A stretch of 64,000 nucleotides of DNA from Paratinospora sagittata (Eukaryota > Streptophyta > Magnoliopsida > Ranunculales > Menispermaceae). Numbering within the stretch: position 1 is the stretch's first letter; the number at the start of each line of letters is the position of its first letter. Location of the stretch: the NCBI GenBank assembly GCA_035771175.1, contig CM069607.1, positions 21,212,001 to 21,276,000 of the forward strand. Direction: 5' to 3'. The notes beneath the pieces were generated by a model, which was not told where the DNA came from, ran no database searches, and saw only the letters and a list, made by a program, of their open reading frames with translations. A program made the translations under genes and the position numbers. Below are positions 13,154-23,258 of the stretch, piece by piece.

Positions 13154-16100
13154 TAGCAACGGGACCGGTTACGGGTTACCGAAAAGTAACTTAAAGTACC
13201 TAGTTTACTAGATATTCTTTTCTTCTTTCCACCTCATATTAAATAACCAAAATAAGTGTTGAAACGATAACGTAAGGGTAATTTGAGGTTTACTTATCGA
13301 TTGCTGAAATGATACATCGTTTGGTAAATAATCGGTAAGTAAACTTTAAATAACCATAACTTTTTCGTTTTAACTCTGATTTGAGTAATTGGAAATGCGG
13401 TAGAAAGAGGAAAAGAAGATCTAAAAGTTTATTGCGTTAACTTATATTAGAATCACTGGTAACCGATCATGGTTGACTAGTTATTTGATCATTTAAAAGC
13501 AACGAGACAAGTTAACTAAAAAAAATAACTTAAAACACCTAGTTTTCCTTCAAATACATTTTTAAACCACTAAAATCAGAGTTAAAACAAAAAACGTTAG
13601 TTTCATTTGAATTTTACCTTTCGATTGCAAAAATTATACAATGTTCGGTAAAGAGTTAGTAAGTAAACTTTTAATTACCATAACTTTTTAGTTTTAACTT
13701 TAATTTGAGTCATTGAAATTGCGCTGTAAAGCAAAAGAGAAGATCTACAAACACATTTGTCTTAACTTACTTTTCGATCACCGATGACCGGTCACGGTTG
13801 ATTAATACTTTAAATATTTAAGAGCAACGTGACCTGTTACGGGTTACCGAAAAGTAACTTAAAGCACCTAGTTTACTAGATATTCTTTTCTTCTTTCCAC
13901 CTCATATTAAATAACCAAAATAAGTGTTGAAACGATAATGTAAGGGTAATTTGAGGTTTACTTCTCGATTGCCGAAATGATACATCGTTTGGTAAATAAT
14001 CAATAAGGAAACTATAAAATACCATAAATTTTTCGTTTTAACTCTGATTTGAGTAATCGGAAATGCGGTAGAAAGAGGAAAAAAAGATCTAAAAATTTAT
14101 TGCGTTAACTTAAAGTAGAATCACTGGCAATCGATCATGGTTGACGAATTCTTTGATCATTTAAAAGCAACTGGACAAGTTAACGAAAAGTAACTTGAAG
14201 CACCTACTTTACTAGATCCTTCTTTCCTCCAAATACATTTTTAAATCACTAAAATCGGAGTTAAAACAAAAAACGTTAGTTTCATTTGAATTTTACCTTT
14301 CGATTGCGGAAATTATACAATGTTCGGTAAAGAGTCAGTAAGTAAACTTTCAATTAACATAACTTTTTAGTTTTAACTTGAATTTGAGTAATTCAAATTG
14401 CTCTCTAAAGCGGAAGAAAAGATCTACAAACGCATTCGCTTTAACTTACTTTTCGATCACCGATGACCGGTCACGGTTGATTAATACTTCGAATATTCAA
14501 TAGCAACGGGACCGATTACGGGTTACCGAAAAGTAACTTAAAGAACCTAGTTTACTAAATATTCTTTTCTTCTTTCCACCTCATATTAAACAACTAAAAT
14601 AAGTGTTGAAACGATAACGTAAGGGTAATTTGAGGTTTACTTATCGATTGCCGAAATGATACATCGTTTGGTAAATAATCGGTAAGTAAACTTTAAATAA
14701 CCATAACTTTTTCGTTTTAACTCTGATTTGAGTAATTGGAAATGCAGTAGAAAGAGGAAAAGAAGATCTAAAAGTTTATTGCGTTAACTTATATTAGAAT
14801 CACTGGTAACCGATCATGGTTGACTAGTTCTTTGATCATTTAAATGCAACGGGACAAGTTAACTAAAAAAAGTAACTTAAAGCACCTAGTTTACTAGATC
14901 GTAATTTCCTCTTTCAAATACATTTTTAAATCACTAAAATCGGAGTTAAAACGAAAAACGTTAGTTTCAATTGAATTTTACCTTTCGATTGCGGAAATTA
15001 TACAATGTTCGGTAAACAATCAGTAAGTAAACTTTCAATTACCATAGCTTTTTCGTTTAAACTTGAATTTGAGTAATTGAAATTGCGTTGTAAAGCGAAA
15101 GAGAAGATCTACAAACTCATTTGCTTTAACTTACTTGTCGATCACCGATGACCGGTCAAGGTTGATTAATACTTTAAATACTTAATAGCAACGGGACCGG
15201 TTACGGGTTACCGAAAAGTAACTTAAAGCACCTAGTTTACTAGATATTCTTTTCTTCTTTCCAACTCATTAAATAACTAAAATAAGAGTTAAAACGATAT
15301 CGTTAGCATAATTTGAAGTTTACTTTTCGATTGCTGAAATGATACATCGTTTGGTAAATAATCGGTAAGTAAACTATAAATCACCATAATTTTTTCGTTT
15401 TAACTCTGATTTGAGTAATCGGCAATGCGGGAGAAAGAGGAAAAGAAGATCTAAAAATTTATTGCGTTAACTTATATTAGAATCACTGGTAACCGATCGT
15501 GGTTGACAAATTCTTTCATCATTTAAAAGCAACGGGACAAGTTAACGAAAAGTAACTTAAAGCACCTAGTTTACTAGATCCTAATTTCCTCATTCAAATA
15601 CATTTTTAAATCACTAAAACAGGAGTTAAAACAAAAAATGTTAGTTTCATTTGAAATTTACCTTTCGATTGCGGAAATTATACAATGTTCGGTAAAGAGT
15701 CAGAAAGTAAACTTTCAATTAACATAACTTTTTAGTTTTAACTTGAATTTGAGTAATTCAAATTGCTCTCTAAAGCGGAAGAAAAGATCTACAAACTCAT
15801 TCCCTTTAACTTACTTTTCGATCACCGATGACCGGTCACGGTTGATTAATACTTCAAATATTCAATAGCAACGGGACCGGTTACGGGTTACCGAAAAGTA
15901 ACTTAAAGTACCTAGTTTACTAGATATTCTTTTCTTCTTTCCACCTCATCTTAAATAACCAAAATAAGTGTTGAAACGATAACGTAAGGGTAATTTGAGG
16001 TTTACTTATCGATTGCCGAAATGATACATCGTTTGGTAAATAATCGGTAAGTAAACTTTAAATAACCATAACTTTTTCGTTTTAACTCTGATTTGAGTAA

Positions 16101-18580
16101 TTGGAAATGCGGTAGAAAGAGGAAAAGAAGATCTAAAAGTTTATTGCGTTAACTTATATTAGAATCACTGGTAACCGATCATGGTTGACTAGTTATTTGA
16201 TCATTTAAAAGCAACGAGACAAGTTAACTAAAAAAAATAACTTAAAACACCTAGTTTTCCTTCAAATACATTTTTAAACCACTAAAATTAGAGTTAAAAC
16301 AAAAAACGTTAGTTTCATTTGAATTTTACCTTTCGATTGCGAAAATTATACAATGTTCGGTAAAGAGTTAGTAAGTAAACTTTTAATTACCATAACTTTT
16401 TAGTTTTAACTTTAATTTGAGTCATTGAAATTGCGCTGTAAAGCAAAAGAGATGATCTACAAACACATTTGTTTTAACTTACTTTTCGATCACCGATGAC
16501 CGATCCAGGTTGATTAATACTTTAAATATTTAATAGCAACGGGACCGATTACGGGTTACCGAAAAGTAACTTAAAGAACCTAGTTTACTAAATATTCTTT
16601 TCTTCTTTCCACCTCATATTAAACAACTAAAATAAGTGATGAAACGATAACGTAAGGGTAATTTGAGGTTTACTTATCGATTGCCGAAATGATACATCGT
16701 TTGGTAAATAATCGGTAAGTAAACTTTAAATAACCATAACTTTTTCGTTTTAACTCTGATTTGAGTAATTGGAAATGCAGTAGAAAGAGGAAAAGAAGAT
16801 CTAAAAGTTTATTGCGTTAACTTATATTAGAATCACTGGTAACCGATCATGGTTGACTAGTTCTTTGATCATTTAAATGCAACGGGACAAGTTAACTAAA
16901 AAAAGTAACTTAAAGCACCCAGTTTACTAGATCGTAATTTCCTCCTTCAAATACATTTTTAAATCACTAAAATCGGAGTTAAAACGAAAAACGTTAGTTT
17001 CAATTGAATTTTACCTTTCGATTGCGGAAATTATACAATGTTCGGTAAACAATCAGTAAGTAAACTTTCTATTACCATAGCTTTTTCGTTTAAACTTGAA
17101 TTTGAGTAATTGAAATTGCGTTGTAAAGCGAAAGAGAAGATCTACAAACTCATTTGCTTTAACTTACTTTTCGATCACCGATGACCGGTCAAGGTTGATT
17201 AATACTTTAAATACTTAATAGCAACGGGACCGGTTACGGGTTACCGAAAAGTAACTTAAAGCACCTAGTTTACTAGATATTCTTTTCTTCTTTCCAACTC
17301 ATTAAATAACTAAAATAAGAGTTAAAACGATATTGTTAGGGTAATTTGAAGTTTACTTTTCGATTGCTGAAATGATACATCGTTTGGTAAATAATCGGTA
17401 AGTGAACTTTAAATAACCATAATTCTTTCCTTTTAACTCTGATTTGAGTAATTGGAAATGCGGTAGAAAGAGGAAAAGAAGATCTAAAAATTTATTGCGT
17501 TAACTTATATTAGAATCACTGGTAACCGATCATGGTTGACTAATTCTTTTATCATTTAAAAGCAACGAGACAAGTTAACGAAAAGTAACTTAAAGCACCT
17601 AGTTTACTAGATCCTAATTTCCTCCTTAAAATACATTATTAAATCACTAAAATCGGTGTTAAAACAAAAAACGTTAGTTTCATTTGAATTTTACCTTTCA
17701 ATTGCGGAAATTATACACAGTTCGGTAAACAATCAGTAAGTAAACTTTCAATTACCATAATTTTTTAGTTTTAACTTGAATTTGAGTAATTCAAATTGCG
17801 CTGTAAAGCAAAAGAGAAGATCTACAAACTCATTTGCTTTAACTTACTTTTCGATCACCGATAACCGGTCAAGGTTGATTAATACTTTAAATATTTGATA
17901 GCGACGGGAACGGTTACGGGTTACCGAAAAGTAACTTAAAGCACCTAGGTTGCTAGATATTCTTTTCTTCTTTCCAACTCATATCAAATAACTAAAATAA
18001 GTGTTGAAATGATAACGTAAGGGAAATTTGAAGCTTTCTTATCGATTGCCGAAATGATACATCGTTTGGTAAATAAGCGGTAAGTAAACTTTAAATAACC
18101 ATAACTTTTTCATTTTAACTCTGATTTGAGTAATTGGAAATGCGGTAGAAAGAGGAAAAGAAGATCTAAAAGTTTTTTGCGTTAACTTATATTAGAATCA
18201 CTGGTAACCGATCATGGTTGGCTTTTTCTTTGATTAAAAAGCAACGGGGAAAAAAAAATGAAAAAAAGTAACTTAAAGCACCTAGTTTACTAGATGTTTC
18301 TTTCCTCCTTCAAATACATTTTTAAATCACTTAAATCGGACTTAAAACAAAAAACGTTAATTTCATTTCAATTTTACCTTTCGTTTGCGGAAATTATGCA
18401 CTGTTCGTTAAACAATTAGCAAGTAAACATTCAATTACCATAACTTTTTAGCTTTAACTTGAATTTGAGTAATTCAAATTGCGCTGTAAAGCAAAAGAGA
18501 AGATCTACAAACTTATTTTCTTTAACTTACTTTTCAATCACCGATGATCGGTCAAGGTTGAATAATACTTTAAATATTGA
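13154..18580. repeat. Divergent satellite region with three- and four-dimer repeats
   Basis: Older-looking part of the array. A B unit at about 13.5 kb that lost about 17 bp (ACCTAGTTTTCCTTCAAAT) recurs at about 16.25 kb, four dimers away. An A variant with AAAGAACCTAGTTTACTAAAT occurs at about 14.54 and again at about 16.57 kb, three dimers apart. At about 18.23 kb an unusual B start occurs (GCAACGGGGAAAAAAAAATG), whose relatives are at about 31.67, 37.11 and 38.48 kb on the other side of the retroelement. Confidence 0.75.
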
Positions 18581-19662
18581 ATAGCAACGGGACCGGTTAC
18601 GGGTTACCGAAAAGTAACTTAAAGCACCTAGTTTACTAGATATTCTCTTCTTCTTTCCAACTCATAAAATAACTAAAATAAGAGTTAAAACGATATCGTT
18701 AGGGTAATTTGAAGTTTACTAATCCATTGCTGAAATGGTACATCGTTTGGTAAATAATCGGTAAGTAAACTTTAAATAACCATAATTTTTTCGTTTTAAC
18801 TCTGATTTGAGTAATTGGAAATGCGGTAGAAAGAGGAAAAGAAGATCTAAAAATTTATTGCGTTAACTTATATTAGAATCACTGGTAACCGATCATGGTT
18901 GACTAATTCTTTGATCATTTAAAAGCAACGTGACAAGTTAACGAAAATTAACTTAAAGCACCAAATTTACTAGATCCTAATTTCCTCCTTCCAATACATT
19001 TTTAAATCACTAAAATCAATGTTAAAACAAAAAACGTTAGTTTCGTTTGAATTTTCCCTTTCGATTGCGGAAATTACACCCTGTTCGGTAAACAATCAGT
19101 AAGTAAACTTTCAATAAGTATAACGTTTTAGTTTTAACTTGAATTTGATTAATTCAAATTGCGCTGTAAAGCAAAAGAGAAGATCTACGACCACATTTGT
19201 TTTAACTTACTTTTCGATCACCGATGACCGATCAAGGTTGATTAATACTTTAAATATTTAATAGCAACGGGACCGGTTACGGGTTACCGAAAAGTAACTT
19301 AAAGCACCTAGTTCACTAGATATTCTTTTCTTCTTTCCAACTCATATTAAATAACTAAAATAAGAGTTAAAACGATAACGTTAGGGTAATTTGAAATTTA
19401 CTTATCGATTGCTGAAATGATACATCGTTTGGTAAATAATCGGTAAGTAAACTTTAAATAACCATAATTTTTTCCTTTTAACTCTGATTTTTGTAATTGG
19501 AAATGCGGTAAAAAGAGGAAAAGAAGATCTAAAAATTTATTGCGTTAACTTATATTAGAATCACTGGTAACCGATCATGGTTGACTAATTCTTTGATCAT
19601 TTAAAAGCAACGGGACAAGTTAACGAAAATTAACTTAAAGCACCTAGTTTACTAGATCCTAA

Positions 19663-19667
19663 TTTCC
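19663..19667. repeat. Target-site duplication, left copy (TTTCC)
   Basis: Five satellite bases TTTCC immediately before the TG that starts the retrotransposon. They match TTTCC at 29000-29004 after the terminal CA. The undisturbed sequence in paralogous B units (for example 33091 and 39901) has TTTCC once. Confidence 0.96.
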
Positions 19668-20610
19668 TGTAATACCCTGTATTTCACAAAAAAAAAAAAT
19701 AAAAAAAAAAAAAAAAATTACTATTTGAAATTTTTACTATTTGGGCAACGCCATTAAAGTTTACATTCAATTATTATTATGTCTACTATTCATTTACACT
19801 GCATTATGTCAATAATGTTTATGACCTGAATGTCCTAACTTTGCACGTCGTGATACCGACCCTGATAAGGATCACTAGACGTTGACAAAGTCAGTATAAA
19901 TGTCAAGAAAAGACCAGACTAGTAGACTAAACTAGTTCATGCATTGGCATCATACATATCACCACCTAGGGACGTATATGGTTTATGACTCATAGAATAG
20001 TTAGAAGCATTGCTCACTATTCATATTATTTCTCTGGAGAGGGACGTACAAGAGAACTCGGCTACGCCGGGGAGGGACATCAGTACGTGAATCCAGAGCA
20101 TCATTCCTGAGGAGGGACGTACAGTGAGAACCTGGCTACGCCCGGGGAAGGACACCTGTACGTGAACTCAGACGATGTACGCTCATCAAACCATTAATAC
20201 GTGACGGTGTCATGCATACATACATATTGATTGATTATGATGCTTACATGTGTATTTAAGATATTTGATATTGAAGTATGCTTTATTAATTGTTATACTC
20301 ATGCACTATTTACCCACTGAGCGCGTTAAGCTCACTCCATTATTATCAAATCTTTCACAGGAAATTAGGGTGGACTGGGTGCAGGTTATGGGGCCCACAT
20401 TTTGTACCCTTTGTATGAATCATTGGGGATTTTGGGAGTATGTTCCCTTGACCATTTTATGTACAAAAGTATTCTGAATTATATGAAATCAGATTTGTAC
20501 TGTGTACTGTATTTCCGCTGCGCACTCTGTTATTACCATTGTGATTGTTCCAAATGCGCGCCCCGTCCGAGAGTATACCGCCGGTTTAGGCGCGTCCGGG
20601 CGGGGTGTGA
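19668..20610 (+). repeat. 5' LTR (943 bp, internally deleted)
   Basis: Starts TGTAATACCCTGTATTTCAC, followed by an A-rich tract and ACTATTTGAAATTTTTACTA, then GGGCAACGCC at 19743-19752. It then jumps to ATTAAAGTTTAC (19753), which in the 3' LTR lies far downstream of the TATA box. About 0.5 kb with the repeat enhancer, TATA box and transcription start is therefore missing. From 19753 to 20610 it is colinear with the 3' LTR. It stops at GGTGTGA, without the final CA seen at 28998-28999. A GC-rich tail with a possible hairpin (CCCCGTCCG/CGGGCGGGG) ends the LTR. Confidence 0.93.
20038..20170 (+). repeat. Two degenerate tandem repeats (about 72 bp) in the 5' LTR
   Basis: Two successive copies of the pattern GGGACGTACA, GAGAAC, GGCTACGCC, GGGGA, GGACA, GTACGTGAA, beginning about 20038 and 20109. 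The same pair occurs in the 3' LTR from about 28425. The role is unknown. Confidence 0.75.
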
Positions 20611-20973
20611 TTTGGATTAAAAAATAACTATATATGATTTTTATCGTTTCAATTTTAATATAGTTGATTTATGGAAACTATATATATATAGTTATGATTA
20701 AATATGTCTATACATTATTTGTGAATACGACATATATGCATCAAATCACTAATGAAGAAATTTTCATGATGGCATAAACATCAAAAACTTGAAAATAATG
20801 TCTATGAAGACAAGGCATAAATCTTAAAAATGTTAGGAATATATTTTGTGTCTTTCACACAAATTTATTTTCCTTTCAGCAAAAGAATGGCTTGAAGGGA
20901 AGGAACAACTTCTACTAGCAGGGAACCAATTCCCACTAGACTAACGGAATTGTCCAAAAGAGAGGTTGTGACC
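20611..20973. other. AT-rich stretch after the 5' LTR; no recognisable primer-binding site
   Basis: The LTR ends GGTGTGA and is followed by TTTGGATTAAAAAATAAC. The expected terminal CA and a tRNA-iMet-type primer-binding site (TGGTATCAGAGC) are absent; only TGG matches, which is not meaningful. The stretch is very AT-rich and contains a perfect 18-bp palindrome AACTATATATATATAGTT at 20676-20693. A polypyrimidine tract ending in CAG (TTATTTTCCTTTCAG, AG at 20878-20879) resembles a 3' splice site. I see nothing coding here. Confidence 0.6.
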
Positions 20974-22473
20974 ATGAGGAGCATCGACAATAACGATCTC
21001 CGCCTCCGTCCAATCCTTCATGACAAACTCGCAACACTGGATTGGTTAAATATAACCAAAGTCGAGGGTCAAGTCTCTTACAACTTGGTCAGATCCTTCT
21101 ATGAAGCCATAAATTACGTGGGACTTCACGGAGATGAGATCAGCCCTAATTTAGAGACAACAATCATGGGAACGACAATTCCTATCAATATCGAGATTAT
21201 TGCTCGCCTTTTGGAGATTCCGATTGAGGAGAGGATTATTGATCCACATGACCCCCAGACAGTTGCAGAGATCGCATAATCTAATGCACAACTATTCAAT
21301 TCCCTCGCCAAAGAGCCATACACTCAATCAACATACACCAACCTCCCAAACAATCATCTTAAGCCATCTCTTGTCGGCCTCGGAAAGATTGTATACGACA
21401 ACATCTTGCTAGAACGGGGCACTAGGGGCACTATGTCAAGGGCCCAACTCCTTGTGTTGTATTGCATAGAGAAGAACATAAAGGTCTCCCTCCCACACAT
21501 CATCATCCAACAAATGTTGAGGGTGATTCAAAACCCTTTAAAGAAGGAATTCCTCGGCTACGGAGTCTTGATTATGAGACTACTTCACGAGGCAAACGTT
21601 GACACTTTCGATGGAACGTCAAAACTGATCACTGAACCAGTTACAACATCCTCTATCTTCAAGACATATGGCACAAGTGGAGGGGTAACTGACGAAGAGG
21701 TATTCGGCACCACAATAAGAACGGCCGAAAAAATGAGAGACAAGCACGGGCGTTGCCTTCGCAAATGTCGACGCAAGATGCCTGTCAGAGAAGGCCCAAA
21801 TAATGATTCCAATCCACATCCTACATCAGACCCAGCCGGTAATCCAACCGATCAACCAATTACTGACGAAGAATTATATGCCACACTCAATCCACCTATA
21901 CAAAGTCATGATCGACAAGGTACACAAGCAAATCCACCAACTTGGGACGTGCCAACTCAAGGCAACACTTCGTACCAAAGATTTCCAACTCCTGCGGTAC
22001 AGTATCAGCCAGTTCCACAAGTTGCTGTAAACCAACCACAACAGTACTGGGCGTCACCAAATCTTGGAGGGCCAAACATCCCAATGAGCCCATTGTTTCA
22101 AACTTTTTCATCTCAAACAAACCAAATTATCCAAGGGGTTCCGGTTAGGGGATCCCCGCGCAATCAATACAACTACGTTCCACCTATGAATCACCGATAC
22201 AACCAATACTTTCCTCCAATGCCTATGGCCTACCCTTCACCTACAAGACAAACGACCCATCAACCACCAATAGGACAACCAACTAACCTACTTGAACGAT
22301 TGGATGAAATGGCATCCAATATTGCTGCACTCAAAGAAAGCCACAATAATATATTAACTCGTTTGCCAAACTCCAACGCAGAGCGTGCACACTCTCAACC
22401 TTCTGTTAGTAGTCATTCTGTACATAACAGTAGATCTCGAAGAAACGGTAGTAGGCAAGAAAGTCAAAATTAA
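20974..22473 (+). pseudogene. Plant transposon-associated ORF (Transposase_32/Athila-ORF-like), one premature stop
   Basis: Open in one frame for 499 codons apart from a single TAA at 21277-21279 (codon 102). The start is taken as ATG at 20974 in a good context (GACCATGAG); earlier in-frame sequence lacks an ATG. The first about 270 residues have features I associate with the 'putative plant transposon protein' domain (Pfam Transposase_32) and with Athila-type extra ORFs. These are YNLVRSFYEAI, then TTIPINIEIIARLLEIP, and after the stop LKPSLVGLGKIVYDN, SRAQLLVLYCIEKNIKVSL and EFLGYGVLIMRLLHEANVD. A basic cluster (KHGRCLRKCRRK) follows. The last about 230 residues are P/Q/N-rich, low complexity, with a short coiled-coil-like segment (ERLDEMASNIAALKESHNNI) near the end. 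No catalytic motif is recognisable. It lies between the LTR and gag, where Ogre/Tat elements carry an extra ORF, but this element is otherwise chromovirus-like, so capture or nested insertion is equally possible. The family assignment is from memory and moderate. Confidence 0.65.
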
Positions 22474-22570
22474 TTTCTGGCATTGTAAACATTTTCTTTG
22501 ACATATATGAATGAAATTATTTTTTTAAAGACTATCTTTGGTGGGCCGACTTACAACCATTCTTTCTTTT

Positions 22571-22861
22571 GTATCACTAACTTTGGAGTGGTATGGGACA
22601 CAACAAATTTGGAGGATACTAAATAAAATGTGGAAGTAAGAAAACCCATGACCATGTGTGAAAAGAAACATTTGGAGAAAGTTGCTTTACTAATATTATC
22701 ACTAAGTTTACACGGTATGGGACGAGTAAATTTGGACGATACTATTAGTGAACTTCTATTCAGCCAATGTTTTTAGAGACCGTGTTCATACAACTTAACT
22801 TGGTTTCCACCCTTATTACTAAATTCATGTGATATGGGACATATGAATTTGGATAATAATC
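22571..22861 (+). other. Three tandem covarying hairpin motifs with TATGGGAC loop
   Basis: Three copies of an about 50-bp motif, 116-126 bp apart, at 22571-22619, 22692-22740 and 22814-22861. Each reads CTAA..., then a loop with TATGGGAC, then AATTTGGA and a GATACT-like end. The CTAA arm pairs with the TTTGG arm. Copy 2 has a 10-bp stem 22702-22711 with 22726-22735 (two G.U pairs) and a 14-nt loop. Copy 3 has a 10-bp stem 22819-22828 with 22843-22852 (one G.U) and a 14-nt loop. Copy 1 has a 9-position stem 22577-22585 with 22604-22612 (one mismatch, one G.U) and an 18-nt loop. Stem bases change in compensating pairs between copies (T-A to C-G, G-C to A-T, C-G to T-A) while the loop stays fixed. 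Outer bases also pair (GTATC with GATAC in copy 1, ATTA with TAAT in copy 3). This suggests an RNA structure or a protein-binding dyad. The function is unknown. Confidence 0.7.
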
Positions 22862-23230
22862 GAACAGACTAAGCGTAAGCGTATGAATGCATAAGATTGC
22901 GATAGAACGTTAGCTTAGGATATTTACTGAGGCAAATCTTAGACTTCTTATGACTCGTATGGTTTTTCAATGAAATATATGTATGTTCACAACAACCAGA
23001 ACCAAATCATTTTAAATACTTGCACAGTTTTCTACTTATTATATAAACATTCTAACCTTGTTTGTTTTTACACCATGGCCAAACATACGAGTTATATAAC
23101 ATTCTTTGATTCCTCAACAAAAACCTTCCACTATACTTAGAAAAATAGGTGATTTTCATATTGCAGTACTCTCGAAATTGTTGCTGAGCATATTATAACA
23201 TTATCCTTGGCTACAGTTCCTAAGTCTTGG

Positions 23231-23251
23231 TTTTCCTTTTCTCTTTGCCAG
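23231..23251 (+). other. 3' splice-site-like pyrimidine tract just before gag
   Basis: Uninterrupted pyrimidine-rich run TTTTCCTTTTCTCTTTGCCAG with AG at 23250-23251, seven bases before the gag ATG. This is a good match to a plant intron acceptor. If used, it would put gag at the start of an exon and remove upstream sequence. A possible donor is GAAGTAAGA near 22632. Both are inference. Confidence 0.4.
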
Positions 23252-23258
23252 TGAGACA

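Larger units (their letters stand above)
1..19667. repeat. Satellite array, left block (A/B dimer, about 682 bp)
   Basis: Continuous tandem array of a bipartite satellite. Each period is an A subunit of about 343 bp followed by a B subunit of about 339 bp. A subunits begin at 9, 645, 1327, 2012, 2693, 3378, 4061, 4696, 5378, 6063, 6751, 7434, 8114, 9482 and so on, giving dimers of 680-688 bp except where deletions occur. A and B share conserved blocks (AAAAGTAACTTAAAGCACC, TAGTTTACTAGAT, TTTGAGTAATT, GAAGATCTA), so they are ancient duplicates. One BglII site (AGATCT) per subunit predicts a 340-bp ladder. Copies from 1 to about 10.4 kb are very similar to each other; from 10.4 kb to the retroelement they are more divergent. 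I see no gene, RNA gene or other mobile element in this block. The family is not one I can name. Confidence 0.97.
22474..23258 (+). other. Non-coding spacer between the extra ORF and gag
   Basis: 785 bp without an ORF. The first part holds three diverged copies of a hairpin-forming motif (separate entry). The rest (22865-23230) is AT-rich and I recognise nothing in it. The end is a long pyrimidine tract and CAG just before the gag start. Confidence 0.7.

Noticed and set aside
20250..20620. Small ORFs in the 5' LTR (75 and 72 codons), repeated in the 3' LTR at 28637-29121
   Set aside because: They overlap each other in different frames, lie wholly in LTR or run from LTR into satellite, and have no recognisable domain. 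Their conservation between LTRs only reflects LTR identity.
20611..20630. TGG after the 5' LTR as primer-binding site
   Set aside because: Only three bases agree with the tRNA-iMet complement; the following bases (ATTAAAAAATAAC) do not fit.
20950..20976. Possible TTG start of the extra ORF at 20950
   Set aside because: Plants rarely start at TTG, and ATG at 20974 has a good context eight codons later.
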